A program made the translations under genes and the position numbers. 64,000 bases of DNA, from contig JAFQOG010000044.1 of NCBI GenBank assembly GCA_017420755.1, positions 1-64,000 of the forward strand, in the 5' to 3' direction. Positions 17,748 through 26,030 of the stretch are shown here, one piece after another (position 1 is the stretch's first letter; the number at the start of each line of letters is the position of its first letter). The notes beneath the pieces are model-generated. The model worked only from the letters and a program-made list of their open reading frames with translations. It had not been told where the DNA came from and did no database searches. The DNA is from Clostridia bacterium (GTDB lineage Bacteria; Bacillota; Clostridia; Oscillospirales; CAG-272).

Positions 17748-18398
17748 ATGGAAGCATACAAGAGAGAATTTATTGAGTTTTTACAAAACGCAGGAGTTTT
17801 AAAGTTTGGTGATTTTACAGCTAAAAGCGGTAGAAAAATCCCATATTTTATTAACGCAGGCGAAATCAAAACAGGCGAGAACATTGCAAAGCTTGGCGAG
17901 TTCTACGCAAAGGCATATTTTGACAAGGTAGGCAAAAAGCAAACTGCGCTTTATGGCCCAGCATACAAGGGTATTTCAATTGCAGTTTCTACATCTATAG
18001 CACTTGCAAAGGAAGGACTAAACCTCCCATTCTTCTTTAACCGTAAGGAAGCAAAGGACCACGGTGAGGGTGGCGTTTTTGTAGGCTACAAGCCACAGGC
18101 AGGCGAGGAGGTAGTTATCGTTGAGGACGTTATTACCGCAGGAACTGCCATTCGCGAAACTATGGAAATTATGAAGAGCGTAGAGGGCATTAAGGTTGCC
18201 GCTTGCTTTGTAATGGTTGACCGCAAGGAAAAGGGCAAGGGCGAAAAGGGCGCAATGGTTGAAATCGAGGAGGAGTTTGGCTTCCCTGTATATTCAGTTG
18301 TTGACGTTTACGATATTATTGAGTACCTTGAAGAAGATTCTATAAACGAGGAAAATGTTGCAAGAATTAAGAACTATCTAACAGTTTACGGCGCTTGA
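17748..18398 (+). CDS. pyrE: Orotate phosphoribosyltransferase
   Basis: The protein has 216 residues from the ATG at 17748, behind an AAAGGAG site; a longer frame overlapping pyrF is rejected. It joins orotate and PRPP to give OMP. The PRPP-binding motif VVIVEDVITAGTAIRE is clear, and the orotate side includes SGRKIPYFINAGE. It follows pyrF by 43 bp with an R1-type palindrome between, and its stop overlaps the 5' edge of the R3 repeat. Confidence 0.95.
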   Translation: MEAYKREFIEFLQNAGVLKFGDFTAKSGRKIPYFINAGEIKTGENIAKLGEFYAKAYFDKVGKKQTALYGPAYKGISIAVSTSIALAKEGLNLPFFFNRKEAKDHGEGGVFVGYKPQAGEEVVIVEDVITAGTAIRETMEIMKSVEGIKVAACFVMVDRKEKGKGEKGAMVEIEEEFGFPVYSVVDVYDIIEYLEEDSINEENVARIKNYLTVYGA

Positions 18399-18571
18399 TG
18401 GTGAATAATGAGCGAGAACGAAAGGCAAAAGTAACCCCAAAAAGAAAATAAGGTAGAAATTTGTAAACAAATTTCATTTAATTGCCTTTCTAAACGCGAC
18501 CGCTCGTACTGTCGTACAAAGTACGCCGACGACTTCGCGTTCACGCTTTCTCATCTCCTTATTCCCTCATC
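18397..18571. repeat. R3 repeat, copy A (pyrE-pyrB intergenic)
   Basis: This is a structured 175-bp element. The outer ends are imperfect inverted repeats (GATGGTGAATAATGAG... against ...CTCATCTCCTTATTCCCTCATC). A second pair is AAAGGCAA (18421-18428) with TTGCCTTT (18482-18489), enclosing the perfect hairpin GAAATTTG-TAAA-CAAATTTC (18456-18475). A third stem, AACGCG/CGCGTT (18493-18498, 18536-18541), encloses the conserved core GTCGTACAAAGTACGCCGAC. It lies inside a transcribed operon and has no coding content. Confidence 0.7.
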
Positions 18572-18598
18572 AAAATCTTTCTAAATATGGGAGAAAAT

Positions 18599-19510
18599 AT
18601 GAGAAGTTTAATAGATATTAAAGAGCTTTCAGTTGAAGAAATTGATTCATTGATTGAAACGGCACTTGATATAATTGACAACCCACAAAAATATAGCGAA
18701 AAATGTAAGGGCAAGAAGCTTGCAACATTGTTCTTTGAGCCTTCGACAAGAACAAGACTAAGCTTTGAGGCTGCTATGTATGAGCTTGGTGGAAATGTGC
18801 TCGGCTTTTCCGAGGCGCAAAGCTCATCGAGTGCAAAGGGCGAGAGCGTTGCGGATACAGCTAAAATGATTTCCTGCTATGCAGATATTATCGCAATGCG
18901 CCATCCAAAGGAGGGAGCTCCTTTAGTTGCGTCAATGAATGCGTCAATTCCGGTGGTCAACGCAGGCGACGGTGGGCACAACCACCCAACACAAACACTT
19001 GCCGACCTTCTAACAATTAAGCGCAAGAAGGGTAGATTTAACAACCTAACAGTTGGTCTTTGTGGAGATTTAAAGTTTGGCAGAACCGTGCACTCACTAA
19101 TAAACGCACTCAATAGATACGAGGGCATTAAATTTGTGCTTATTTCCCCTGAGGAATTAAGGGTGCCAAGCTATGTAAAGAACGAAATCACAAAGGCTGG
19201 CAAGGAATACGTTGAAACTAAAGACTTAGTTTCCGCTATGCCTGAGCTTGATATTCTTTATATGACAAGAGTACAAAAGGAGCGCTTCTTTAACGAGGAG
19301 GATTACCTACGCTTAAAGGACAGCTATATCTTAGACCCTGCAAAATTAGCAAACGCAAAGAGCGATTTGTCTATTATGCATCCACTACCAAGGGTTAATG
19401 AGATTAGCGTAAAGGTGGATTCTGACCCACGCGCACACTATTTTGAACAAGCCTTGAACGGAAAATATATGCGTATGGCATTGATTTTAATGCTTTTGGG
19501 CATTAAATAA
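18599..19510 (+). CDS. pyrB: Aspartate carbamoyltransferase catalytic chain
   Basis: The protein has 303 residues and condenses carbamoyl phosphate with aspartate. Motifs include [13 protein letters not shown] (carbamoyl-phosphate site), the loop [24 protein letters not shown], and HPLPRVNEI. The start is placed at the ATG at 18599 because GGGAGAA precedes it; an ATG 12 bp upstream lacks a site. It pairs with pyrI directly downstream, so the enzyme is probably the allosteric catalytic/regulatory complex. Confidence 0.95.
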   Translation: MRSLIDIKELSVEEIDSLIETALDIIDNPQKYSEKCKGKKLATLFFEPSTRTRLSFEAAMYELGGNVLGFSEAQSSSSAKGESVADTAKMISCYADIIAMRHPKEGAPLVASMNASIPVVNAGDGGHNHPTQTLADLLTIKRKKGRFNNLTVGLCGDLKFGRTVHSLINALNRYEGIKFVLISPEELRVPSYVKNEITKAGKEYVETKDLVSAMPELDILYMTRVQKERFFNEEDYLRLKDSYILDPAKLANAKSDLSIMHPLPRVNEISVKVDSDPRAHYFEQALNGKYMRMALILMLLGIK

Positions 19511-19522
19511 GGGAGGTAACAT

Positions 19523-19939
19523 ATGAGAATTGAAGAAATCAAAAATGGTATAGTTATCGACCATATAACTGCTGGCAAGGGTGAGGAGCTTTATAAGCTT
19601 TTAAGCCTTGAAAAGCTTCAAATTCCTGTTGCTATTATGAAAAATGTAAACAGCAAAAAGACAGGCAAAAAGGATATAATCAAAATTGATGGTGAGATAG
19701 AATTAAACACCGATATAATTGGATATATTGACCCATGTGCAACTGTTAATATAATAAAGGAAGGAAAAACTGTAAATAAGTATGGTGTTTCCTTGCCACG
19801 CGAATTAAAGAATGTAATTTCCTGCAAAAACCCAAGATGCATCACATCCTGTGAGCAGGAATTAGACCAAATTTTTAAATTAACAGACGAAGAAGCACGT
19901 GAGTATAGATGTCTATACTGTGAAACAAAGGCAAAATAA
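19523..19939 (+). CDS. pyrI: Aspartate carbamoyltransferase regulatory chain
   Basis: The protein has 138 residues. PyrI binds nucleotides in its N-terminal domain and docks on PyrB through a zinc domain. The zinc ligands are visible as CKNPRCITSCEQE and YRCLYC. The site GGGAGG precedes the ATG. It is the last gene of the pyr operon and is followed by a terminator. Confidence 0.94.
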   Translation: MRIEEIKNGIVIDHITAGKGEELYKLLSLEKLQIPVAIMKNVNSKKTGKKDIIKIDGEIELNTDIIGYIDPCATVNIIKEGKTVNKYGVSLPRELKNVISCKNPRCITSCEQELDQIFKLTDEEAREYRCLYCETKAK

Positions 19940-19965
19940 AAAGGGAGGCAATGCCTCCTTTTTTA
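19939..19965 (+). terminator. Terminator of the pyr operon
   Basis: GGAGGC and GCCTCC flank the loop AAT at 19944-19958, followed by TTTTTT, directly after the pyrI stop. Confidence 0.85.
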
Positions 19966-20005
19966 AATACTATTGAAAAAATTATTTAAAGATGTTAAAA
20001 TAAAT

Positions 20006-20032
20006 TGTAACCTTTTCTTTAGAAAATCCGTT
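20006..20032 (+). promoter_or_regulatory. Candidate ECF-type promoter for the sigma factor operon
   Basis: TGTAACC (20006-20012) and CGTT (20029-20032) are separated by 16 bp. This is the AAC...CGT pattern of ECF promoters and would allow autoregulation. No good housekeeping promoter is seen at this position. Confidence 0.45.
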
Positions 20033-20090
20033 TTTATAGATGAAGGTACCTTAAAATTCTTTTGTAAGCCAAGAAAGAGAGGTGGAATCT

Positions 20091-20636
20091 GTGGACGACT
20101 CAAAAATAGTTAATCTTTTTCTTAAAAGAGATGAAGAGGCGCTAAAGGAAGCAGAGAAGCAATATGGAAGGCTATGCCATTATATTGCAAATAACATATT
20201 AAATTCACCTCTTGACGCACAGGAATGTGTCAATGACACGCTTTTGCGCGCTTGGAATTCAATTCCGCCGGCAAAGCCAAAAAGGCTTGGCGCATACCTT
20301 TCAAAAATTGCGCGCAATTTAGCAATTGACAAGTATAAGGCGGAAAAGAGTCAAAAGCGCTCCAAAAACAAAGATGCTTTGCCACTTGATGAGCTTGAGG
20401 GATGTCTTTCGGGCACTGATTCACTTATTGACGAGGCAATTTTAAAGGATTTTATAAACTCGTTTTTGCGCTCGCTCACAAAAGAAAAAAGAATTGTTTT
20501 CGTGCAAAGATATTTCTATAACGCATCTGTTAGCGAGATAGCGAAAAGCAACGACTTGACCGAAAACAATGTTAAGGTCATGCTCCTAAGACTTAGAAAC
20601 GTCTTTTCGGAGTACATAAAGAAATACGGATTATAG
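20091..20636 (+). CDS. ECF-type RNA polymerase sigma factor
   Basis: The protein has about 181 residues. Sigma region 2 includes DAQECVNDTLLRAWNSIP and IARNLAIDKYKAE. Region 4 includes VQRYFYNASVSEIAKSNDLTENNVKVMLLRLRNVF, a helix-turn-helix for the -35 element. The start is taken at the GTG at 20091 (GAGGTGG site); a GTG three codons upstream is possible. The gene is followed 14 bp later by a transmembrane beta-propeller protein whose short cytoplasmic N-terminus may act as anti-sigma. The regulon is unknown. Confidence 0.9.
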   Translation: MDDSKIVNLFLKRDEEALKEAEKQYGRLCHYIANNILNSPLDAQECVNDTLLRAWNSIPPAKPKRLGAYLSKIARNLAIDKYKAEKSQKRSKNKDALPLDELEGCLSGTDSLIDEAILKDFINSFLRSLTKEKRIVFVQRYFYNASVSEIAKSNDLTENNVKVMLLRLRNVFSEYIKKYGL

Positions 20637-20650
20637 GAAAGGGGGAAATT

Positions 20651-22978
20651 ATGAAAAGAAAAAATCTTGAAAATATGTTCAATCTTATAGATGATGACAT
20701 ATTAGAGGAGGCAAGCCCTATAAAGCCCCAAAAAGCGATTACCTCGAAATTTAGATTATTACAAATTGCAACGATTGCCGCTTGCCTTATTTTAACACTT
20801 AATATAGCTATTACGATTCCACTCTTGCTTATGAAGGGGAATGATTTTAATGGTGGGGGCAAAGGTGGCTCACTTGACAAGGATGAAAATAAGCAATTTG
20901 AGGTGATTGAGCTTCCAAACTTGACAGACAAGGAAAACCCAAGCGACAAGGAAGACCCAACCGACAAGGAAGACCCAACCGACAAGGATGAGGATGACAA
21001 GGTTGAAAAGCCACAAAATGTAACAAACATCCAAATAAATGTTCCCGGAAAGCCATCAAATATAATCACATTAACCTCGCCACTTCTCGGCGCACCGAGT
21101 GAATATGATAAAATAGTTGCTTTAATGAAGGATAAAATTGGCAGCTTTGGCGGTAGCTATGGTGAATTGGATGGTGCACTTGACGAAGAAATAGAAGACA
21201 GCTCCAGTAATAAAAATGAGCAAGATTCTGAATACAAGGAAACAACAGACAATCAGGTGGCGGGAGTTATAGAGGGCGATATTATAAAGCGCTCGGGTAG
21301 TTATATTTACTATCTCAGTGGCTCCACCTTGAAAATTTATCCAATGAAGGGCATTGGCTCGACACTTCTTGAACAGTTTTCAATAAGCGACTATATTTCA
21401 GAAATTGAAAAGGTTCTTGATATAAAAATAGGAAAAGAATCAAAGGCATTAAGGCCGATAGAAAGACCGATAACGCCAATATTCCCAGATTTAACGCCTG
21501 ATTTTGATGTGATGCCGGACATAGACATTATAGAACCGGATTTTGTTGAGGAAATTCCTAACTACTCATATGTTGAGGAAATGTTTTTGTCAGTTGACTG
21601 TAAAACGGTGACTATTGTTGTACAGCACCAAATTTATATGACACGCCAAGATGGAAGCACATATAAGGGTGAAATTATGGTGCCATACACCTCACTAATT
21701 TCGCTTAGCGTTGAGGACCCAAATAACGTATATCTAAAGAATATAACCACGCTTTCTGGCACATACGAAAGTGCGAGGTTGGTTGACGGAGAATTTTTGG
21801 TGTTCACAAGATTTGCCCCGAGAACAGAGGAATTGATAATCCCTCAGTATAACGACGGCGAGGGCTTTAAGCATATTCCAATTGAGCAAATTTATTCTCC
21901 AAGCGTATATAAAAATTCAACATATCTTTTAGCATTTAGAATGGATGAGGACACCTCAGAAATTCTTGATTTGGGCGCAATAGCCTCCTTTGATGGCGAG
22001 ATTTACGTGACGAATGAAAATATCTATGTCACACGTCAATATCGCGACGAATTAAAGGAAGAGGTTGAAAAATATCCACTAATAAATTCCTCTGGCATAA
22101 TAGAGGGATTTGGCACAAAGTATAACGTTTATGCTTTAACTGTTACTGAAATTCTAAAAATAGAATATTCAAGCGGTAGGTTTTTACCGGTTGGCACAGC
22201 CAAGGTGAACGGATATATTAAGGACAGATACTCCCTTAGCGAAAATGACGGATATTTGTATGTTGTTACAACTGACCAAAGGGTGCTTACAAGAACTGAA
22301 TATGACGAGGGCGATATTGGCGCAGAAGAGGACTGGGTTGGTTTTCGTAATACCACCAGCGCAAGTATTTTTATAGTTGACATAGCTACTATGGAAAATG
22401 TAAGCTGTGTTGAAAGATTTGCGTCGGTTGGAGAAACCGTGCGCTCCGTTAGATTCGACGGCTACACGGCTTATGTTTGTACAGCCATTGAGGTTACTGA
22501 CCCTGTGTTCTTCTTCAATTTAGAAAATGTAAACAACATCACATATAGCGACACCGGCACAATTCCTGGCTTTTCAACTCAGCTGATACAGCTTAATAAT
22601 GGAGAGCTTCTTGGCATTGGCGTTGATGAAAACGGCTATGTAAAAATTGAAACATACCGCTTAGGTGAAAATGGTGCAGTTTTAGTTGTTGATACCTATT
22701 TAATTAAGGGAAGCTACTCATTAGATTATAAATCCCACTTTATAAATAGAGAAAACGGACTTATCGGTCTTGGAATAAAGAATGATGCGCTGTCTGACTC
22801 TGAAAGATACGTTATGCTACAATATAAAAACGGATATTTCAGCCTCGTGTTTGACTGTGTGCTTCGTGGAGCAAATGAATCCAAGCGTGCAGTTTACGAC
22901 GAGAAATATGGATTTTTCTACTTAGTATCAAATAACGATTTTGCAGTTTTGCTTCCCGTAGGCAAGGTTCAAAAATAA
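20651..22978 (+). CDS. Membrane-anchored beta-propeller domain protein (sigma-factor partner)
   Basis: The protein has 775 residues. A cytoplasmic N-terminus of about 35 residues (MKRKNLENMFNLIDDDILEE) precedes one transmembrane helix (about 36-60). An acidic low-complexity linker with repeated DKEDPT units (18-bp DNA repeat near 20945-20980) follows, then a large extracellular region of the secreted C-terminal beta-propeller type (PF09826-like). That region contains NQVAGVIEGDIIKRSGSYIYYLSG and many beta-rich segments. Such proteins are commonly cotranscribed with ECF sigma factors and are thought to sense the cell surface; the ligand is unknown. A GGGGGAAATT site precedes the ATG. Confidence 0.85.
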   Translation: MKRKNLENMFNLIDDDILEEASPIKPQKAITSKFRLLQIATIAACLILTLNIAITIPLLLMKGNDFNGGGKGGSLDKDENKQFEVIELPNLTDKENPSDKEDPTDKEDPTDKDEDDKVEKPQNVTNIQINVPGKPSNIITLTSPLLGAPSEYDKIVALMKDKIGSFGGSYGELDGALDEEIEDSSSNKNEQDSEYKETTDNQVAGVIEGDIIKRSGSYIYYLSGSTLKIYPMKGIGSTLLEQFSISDYISEIEKVLDIKIGKESKALRPIERPITPIFPDLTPDFDVMPDIDIIEPDFVEEIPNYSYVEEMFLSVDCKTVTIVVQHQIYMTRQDGSTYKGEIMVPYTSLISLSVEDPNNVYLKNITTLSGTYESARLVDGEFLVFTRFAPRTEELIIPQYNDGEGFKHIPIEQIYSPSVYKNSTYLLAFRMDEDTSEILDLGAIASFDGEIYVTNENIYVTRQYRDELKEEVEKYPLINSSGIIEGFGTKYNVYALTVTEILKIEYSSGRFLPVGTAKVNGYIKDRYSLSENDGYLYVVTTDQRVLTRTEYDEGDIGAEEDWVGFRNTTSASIFIVDIATMENVSCVERFASVGETVRSVRFDGYTAYVCTAIEVTDPVFFFNLENVNNITYSDTGTIPGFSTQLIQLNNGELLGIGVDENGYVKIETYRLGENGAVLVVDTYLIKGSYSLDYKSHFINRENGLIGLGIKNDALSDSERYVMLQYKNGYFSLVFDCVLRGANESKRAVYDEKYGFFYLVSNNDFAVLLPVGKVQK

Positions 22979-22982
22979 AACA

Positions 22983-23011
22983 AAAGGAGCGAATTAATTC
23001 GCTCCTTTTTT
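22983..23011. terminator. Bidirectional terminator shared by convergent genes
   Basis: The stem AAAGGAGCGAA / TTCGCTCCTTT has runs of A before and T after it. It serves the beta-propeller gene on the plus strand and the glycerate kinase gene on the minus strand. The glycerate kinase stop codon (22994-22996) lies inside it. Confidence 0.9.
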
Positions 23012-24124
23012 TATGTCATAGAATAGTTCTTTTGCTCTTTCAATATAAACACCCTCGGCATTATTTATTGCTTCATCCAGTGTGGTTTTGTCATTTGCGA
23101 GCGTATAGATTTTTGTAACGCCTACATTATATATATCCTCGTAGCCGTCGCCCAGGCATCCAGCTATACAAATGAGGGGAACACCGTGTAAAAGGCACCT
23201 TTTTCCAATTCCCGAAAGAACCTTGCCACTTGCACTTTGTGAGTCGATTCGCCCCTCACCCGAGATAACAAAATCGGCATTTTTAAGATAAGAATCAAAA
23301 TCAACAAGGTCAAGAAGCGTTTCAATACCCGATGTCATTTTAGCATCGAGAAAGCAGGAAAGAGCAGCGCCAATACCACCGGCGGCACCGCCACCGACAA
23401 TGTCGTTTGCATCTATATCGAGGTCGCGCTTAATTACACGTGCATAATTTTGCATACCCTTTTCAAGACAAGATGCAATTTCAGGGGTTGCACCCTTTTG
23501 TGGGCCATAAACATATGTTGCTCCGTTTTCGCCTGTAAGTGGATTTGTCACGTCGCACATAACAGTAAAGGTCGCTTCGCGAGCTGATAAAACAAGGCAG
23601 GACGTGTCTATTTTTGCAATTTTTTCAAGACTTTCACCCACCCCGTGTACGCTTTTTCCGTCTTTATCTAAGAACTTTACACCGAGTGCGCTCATGCATC
23701 CGGTACCACCATCGTTGGTTGCCGAGCCACCAATGGCAACGACAATGTTGCGATATCCGTTTTTTAAGGCATCAAGGATAAGCTCGCCAGTTCCATAGGT
23801 GGTTGTATATAATGGGTTTTGCTCACTTTTTTGGAGAAGCGTAAGACCGCTTGCCTCGGACATTGAAACAACAGCGGTATTTCCAAAGGTGATGTAAGAG
23901 GCTTTGATTTTTCTAAATAGAGGGTCAAAGACGGTCACGAAATTACGACGTGCGCCATCCTTTACCATAAAAGCATCAAGCGTACCCTCGCCCCCGTCAG
24001 CAATCAAAAACGACTTTGCTTTTGCCTCTGGTATAATGCTTTTTAATTCCTTTTCTAAAAGCTTGCCGATTTGTAGGCTTGAAAGTGAGCCCTTAAAAGA
24101 GTCTGATGCAAAAATGAAATTCAT
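22994..24124 (-). CDS. Glycerate kinase (GarK/GlxK family)
   Basis: The protein has 376 residues from the ATG at 24124, behind an AAGGGGGGA site; 21 extra upstream codons are rejected. The family phosphorylates D-glycerate. Characteristic segments are FASDSFKGSLSS, IADGGEGTLDAF, AIGGSATNDGGTGCMSALG, NPLTGENGATYVYGPQKGA and ISGEGRIDSQSASGK. There is no signal peptide. It is a single gene convergent with the sigma operon and divergent from the glycan operon. Whether the product is 2- or 3-phosphoglycerate cannot be told from sequence. Confidence 0.92.
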   Translation of the reverse strand: MNFIFASDSFKGSLSSLQIGKLLEKELKSIIPEAKAKSFLIADGGEGTLDAFMVKDGARRNFVTVFDPLFRKIKASYITFGNTAVVSMSEASGLTLLQKSEQNPLYTTTYGTGELILDALKNGYRNIVVAIGGSATNDGGTGCMSALGVKFLDKDGKSVHGVGESLEKIAKIDTSCLVLSAREATFTVMCDVTNPLTGENGATYVYGPQKGATPEIASCLEKGMQNYARVIKRDLDIDANDIVGGGAAGGIGAALSCFLDAKMTSGIETLLDLVDFDSYLKNADFVISGEGRIDSQSASGKVLSGIGKRCLLHGVPLICIAGCLGDGYEDIYNVGVTKIYTLANDKTTLDEAINNAEGVYIERAKELFYDIKKGAN

Positions 24125-24194
24125 AAAATCCCCCCTTCCCTTAGTGTCTAAATTTATATTACCATATTTTGCTCCCACGGTCAACAAAAATTAC

Positions 24195-24250
24195 TTTACT
24201 TTAATAATATTATATGATACAATGAAAATAGTCAAGATGTGAACATCTTG
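24195..24250 (+). promoter_or_regulatory. Promoter and palindromic operator of the glycan operon
   Basis: TTTACT (24195-24200), a 17-bp spacer and TACAAT (24218-24223) form a plausible promoter. The perfect inverted repeat CAAGATGTGAACATCTTG (24233-24250) lies at about +3 to +20, a position typical of a repressor operator. The regulator is not in the window. Confidence 0.5.
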
Positions 24251-24280
24251 AAAATACGCCAAGGGCATATAGGAGATTTT

Positions 24281-25900
24281 ATGAAAATACGTGTTCCCGA
24301 TTACGCTTGTCTTATAAATGAGACAAAGGACGAATTTTATAACGAGGAGCAAAAAACCTCTTTAAAATCAGAAAACGGAGAGATTAAATTCCTTTTAGAT
24401 GGAGATAAATTGACCGTTTGCGCAACGACCTATGAAAAGGGCATTAGATACGTTATGCTCCGTTGGAATAACGAAATGCGCAAGGATGTAAAGGTGCTTG
24501 GTGATGCTTATGAGCGTGGCTATGGCGATTTAGCATGGGACACAATTCGCCCAGAAAGAATGATGCCTTGGTATATTGCTGTATCAAACGGAAGCGACTC
24601 TGATTTTGATTATAGGAACAGACTTACCGAATGCTTTGGCGTTATGGTTCAGCCAAATGCGATTGCCACTTGGCAATACGACACAAAGGGAGTTACTCTT
24701 TGGCTCGATGTAAGAAATGGCGGAAATGGTACATATTTAAGCGGCAGAATGCTCGAATGTGCAACTGTTATATTTAAGGATTACGCTAAGGTTAGCGCAT
24801 ATAAAGCCGTTCAATCATTTTGCAAGGAAATGTCACCAAATCCATATACTGTGCCACACAAGGTTTACGGCTCAAACAACTGGTATTATGCATACGGCAA
24901 AAGCTCACACGAGGAAATAGTTGCCGATACTAAGCTGGTTGCCGAGATGTGCAAGGGCCTGCCTAACATACCATATATGGTGATTGATGACGGATGGCAA
25001 CCAAATTCTGTTGACGCTCCTTGGGATAGAGGAAATGAGCGCTTTCCTGATATGAAGGGATTAGCCGACCAAATGCGCGCTCTCGGTGTTCGACCAGGAA
25101 TTTGGGTGCGCTATTTAATAAACGGCAGAGATGACACCGAAAGAAAGATTGAAAAGCCAGAATACTGGTATATTGAAAGAAACAAAAAGGTCTTTGACCC
25201 ATCACATCCTGAGGTTTTAGATTATGTTGCTAAAACAACTGAGCGCTTGACGAAGGAATGGGGCTACGAGCTTATAAAGCACGACTTTTCCACCTTTGAT
25301 ATCTTTGGCTGGTGGGGCTTTGAAATGCCAGGCAAGATAACCTGGGATAAGTGGTCATTCTACGACAAAACAAAGACCAGCGCCGAGATTGTAAAGAATT
25401 TTTATAGGGTTATAAAGGAGCACTCAAACGGCGCAGTCATTATCGGCTGTAACTGTATAGGGCATTTGTGCGCAGGACTTCACCAGCTCAACCGAACAGG
25501 TGATGACACAAGTGGTTACGAATGGTCAAGAACTGCAAGAATGGGTGTTAACACCTTAGCGTTTAGAAACGCACAAAACGGCACCTTCTTTATGAGCGAC
25601 GCCGACTGTGTTGGTATAACCGGCGCAATTTCATGGGAGAAAAACAGAGAATGGCTAATGGCGCTTTCAAGAAGTGGCTCTCCACTTTTCGTTTCCTGCA
25701 AGCCGGGGATTTTAAACGAAAAGGAGCTTGAAGAATTAAAAGAGGCTTATAGGGTTGCATCTTATCAAGCAGATGAATTTATTCCGGTCGATTGGATGGA
25801 AACGACAACGCCTGAAAGATACCTTTTAAATGGCAAGGAAATTACATTTAACTGGTACACCAAGCGCGGAAACGAAAGCTTTCTCGATACGATAAAATAG
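24281..25900 (+). CDS. Clan GH-D alpha-galactosidase-like glycoside hydrolase
   Basis: The protein has 539 residues from the ATG at 24281 (GGAG site); a GTG-started longer frame would run through the palindromic operator and is rejected. A beta-sandwich-like N-terminal half is followed by a TIM barrel with MVIDDGWQPN, the presumed nucleophile Asp in YELIKHDFSTFD (near residue 333), and a candidate acid/base Asp in NRTGDDTSGYEW (near 408). These fit the GH36/GH27 clan, whose members remove alpha-galactosyl residues. Exact specificity is uncertain. There is no signal peptide, so it acts on imported oligosaccharides. It is the first gene of a four-gene operon. Confidence 0.8.
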   Translation: MKIRVPDYACLINETKDEFYNEEQKTSLKSENGEIKFLLDGDKLTVCATTYEKGIRYVMLRWNNEMRKDVKVLGDAYERGYGDLAWDTIRPERMMPWYIAVSNGSDSDFDYRNRLTECFGVMVQPNAIATWQYDTKGVTLWLDVRNGGNGTYLSGRMLECATVIFKDYAKVSAYKAVQSFCKEMSPNPYTVPHKVYGSNNWYYAYGKSSHEEIVADTKLVAEMCKGLPNIPYMVIDDGWQPNSVDAPWDRGNERFPDMKGLADQMRALGVRPGIWVRYLINGRDDTERKIEKPEYWYIERNKKVFDPSHPEVLDYVAKTTERLTKEWGYELIKHDFSTFDIFGWWGFEMPGKITWDKWSFYDKTKTSAEIVKNFYRVIKEHSNGAVIIGCNCIGHLCAGLHQLNRTGDDTSGYEWSRTARMGVNTLAFRNAQNGTFFMSDADCVGITGAISWEKNREWLMALSRSGSPLFVSCKPGILNEKELEELKEAYRVASYQADEFIPVDWMETTTPERYLLNGKEITFNWYTKRGNESFLDTIK

Positions 25901-25915
25901 AATTAAAGGAGCTAT

Positions 25916-26008
25916 ATGCTAACTAAAAAGAATCCAATATTAACAGGCTTTCATCCAGACCCTAATAGGCTCCTTTGTGTAAAGGGAGCTGTCAGCATAG
26001 CTGACTGA
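25916..26008 (+). pseudogene. Truncated 5' remnant of a second GH43 gene
   Basis: An ATG with its own AAAGGAG site encodes MLTKKNPILTGFHPDP, clearly homologous to the start of the intact downstream gene (MLVRKNPVLPGFHPDP) but different in DNA and protein. Homology ends at the outer edge of the R1 repeat at 25968; the frame then runs into R1 and stops at TGA 26006-26008. So only about 17 codons of a diverged GH43 allele or paralogue remain. Confidence 0.85.
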
Positions 26009-26015
26009 GGGATTG
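25968..26015. repeat. R1 palindromic repeat between GH43 remnant and GH43 gene
   Basis: The outer hairpin GGCTCCTTTGTGTAAAGGGAGC (two arms of about 9 bp) is followed by the inner hairpin GTCAGC-ATA-GCTGAC and the end TGAGGGATTG. The outer edge abuts the gene remnant; the inner edge faces the intact GH43 gene. It is nearly identical to 57174-57221. Confidence 0.9.
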
Positions 26016-26030
26016 AGGAAAGGAGAAATT

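Noticed and set aside
20930-20990. Short tandem repeats as a separate repeat element
   Set aside because: The 18-bp units lie in frame within the beta-propeller protein and encode its acidic DKEDPT linker.
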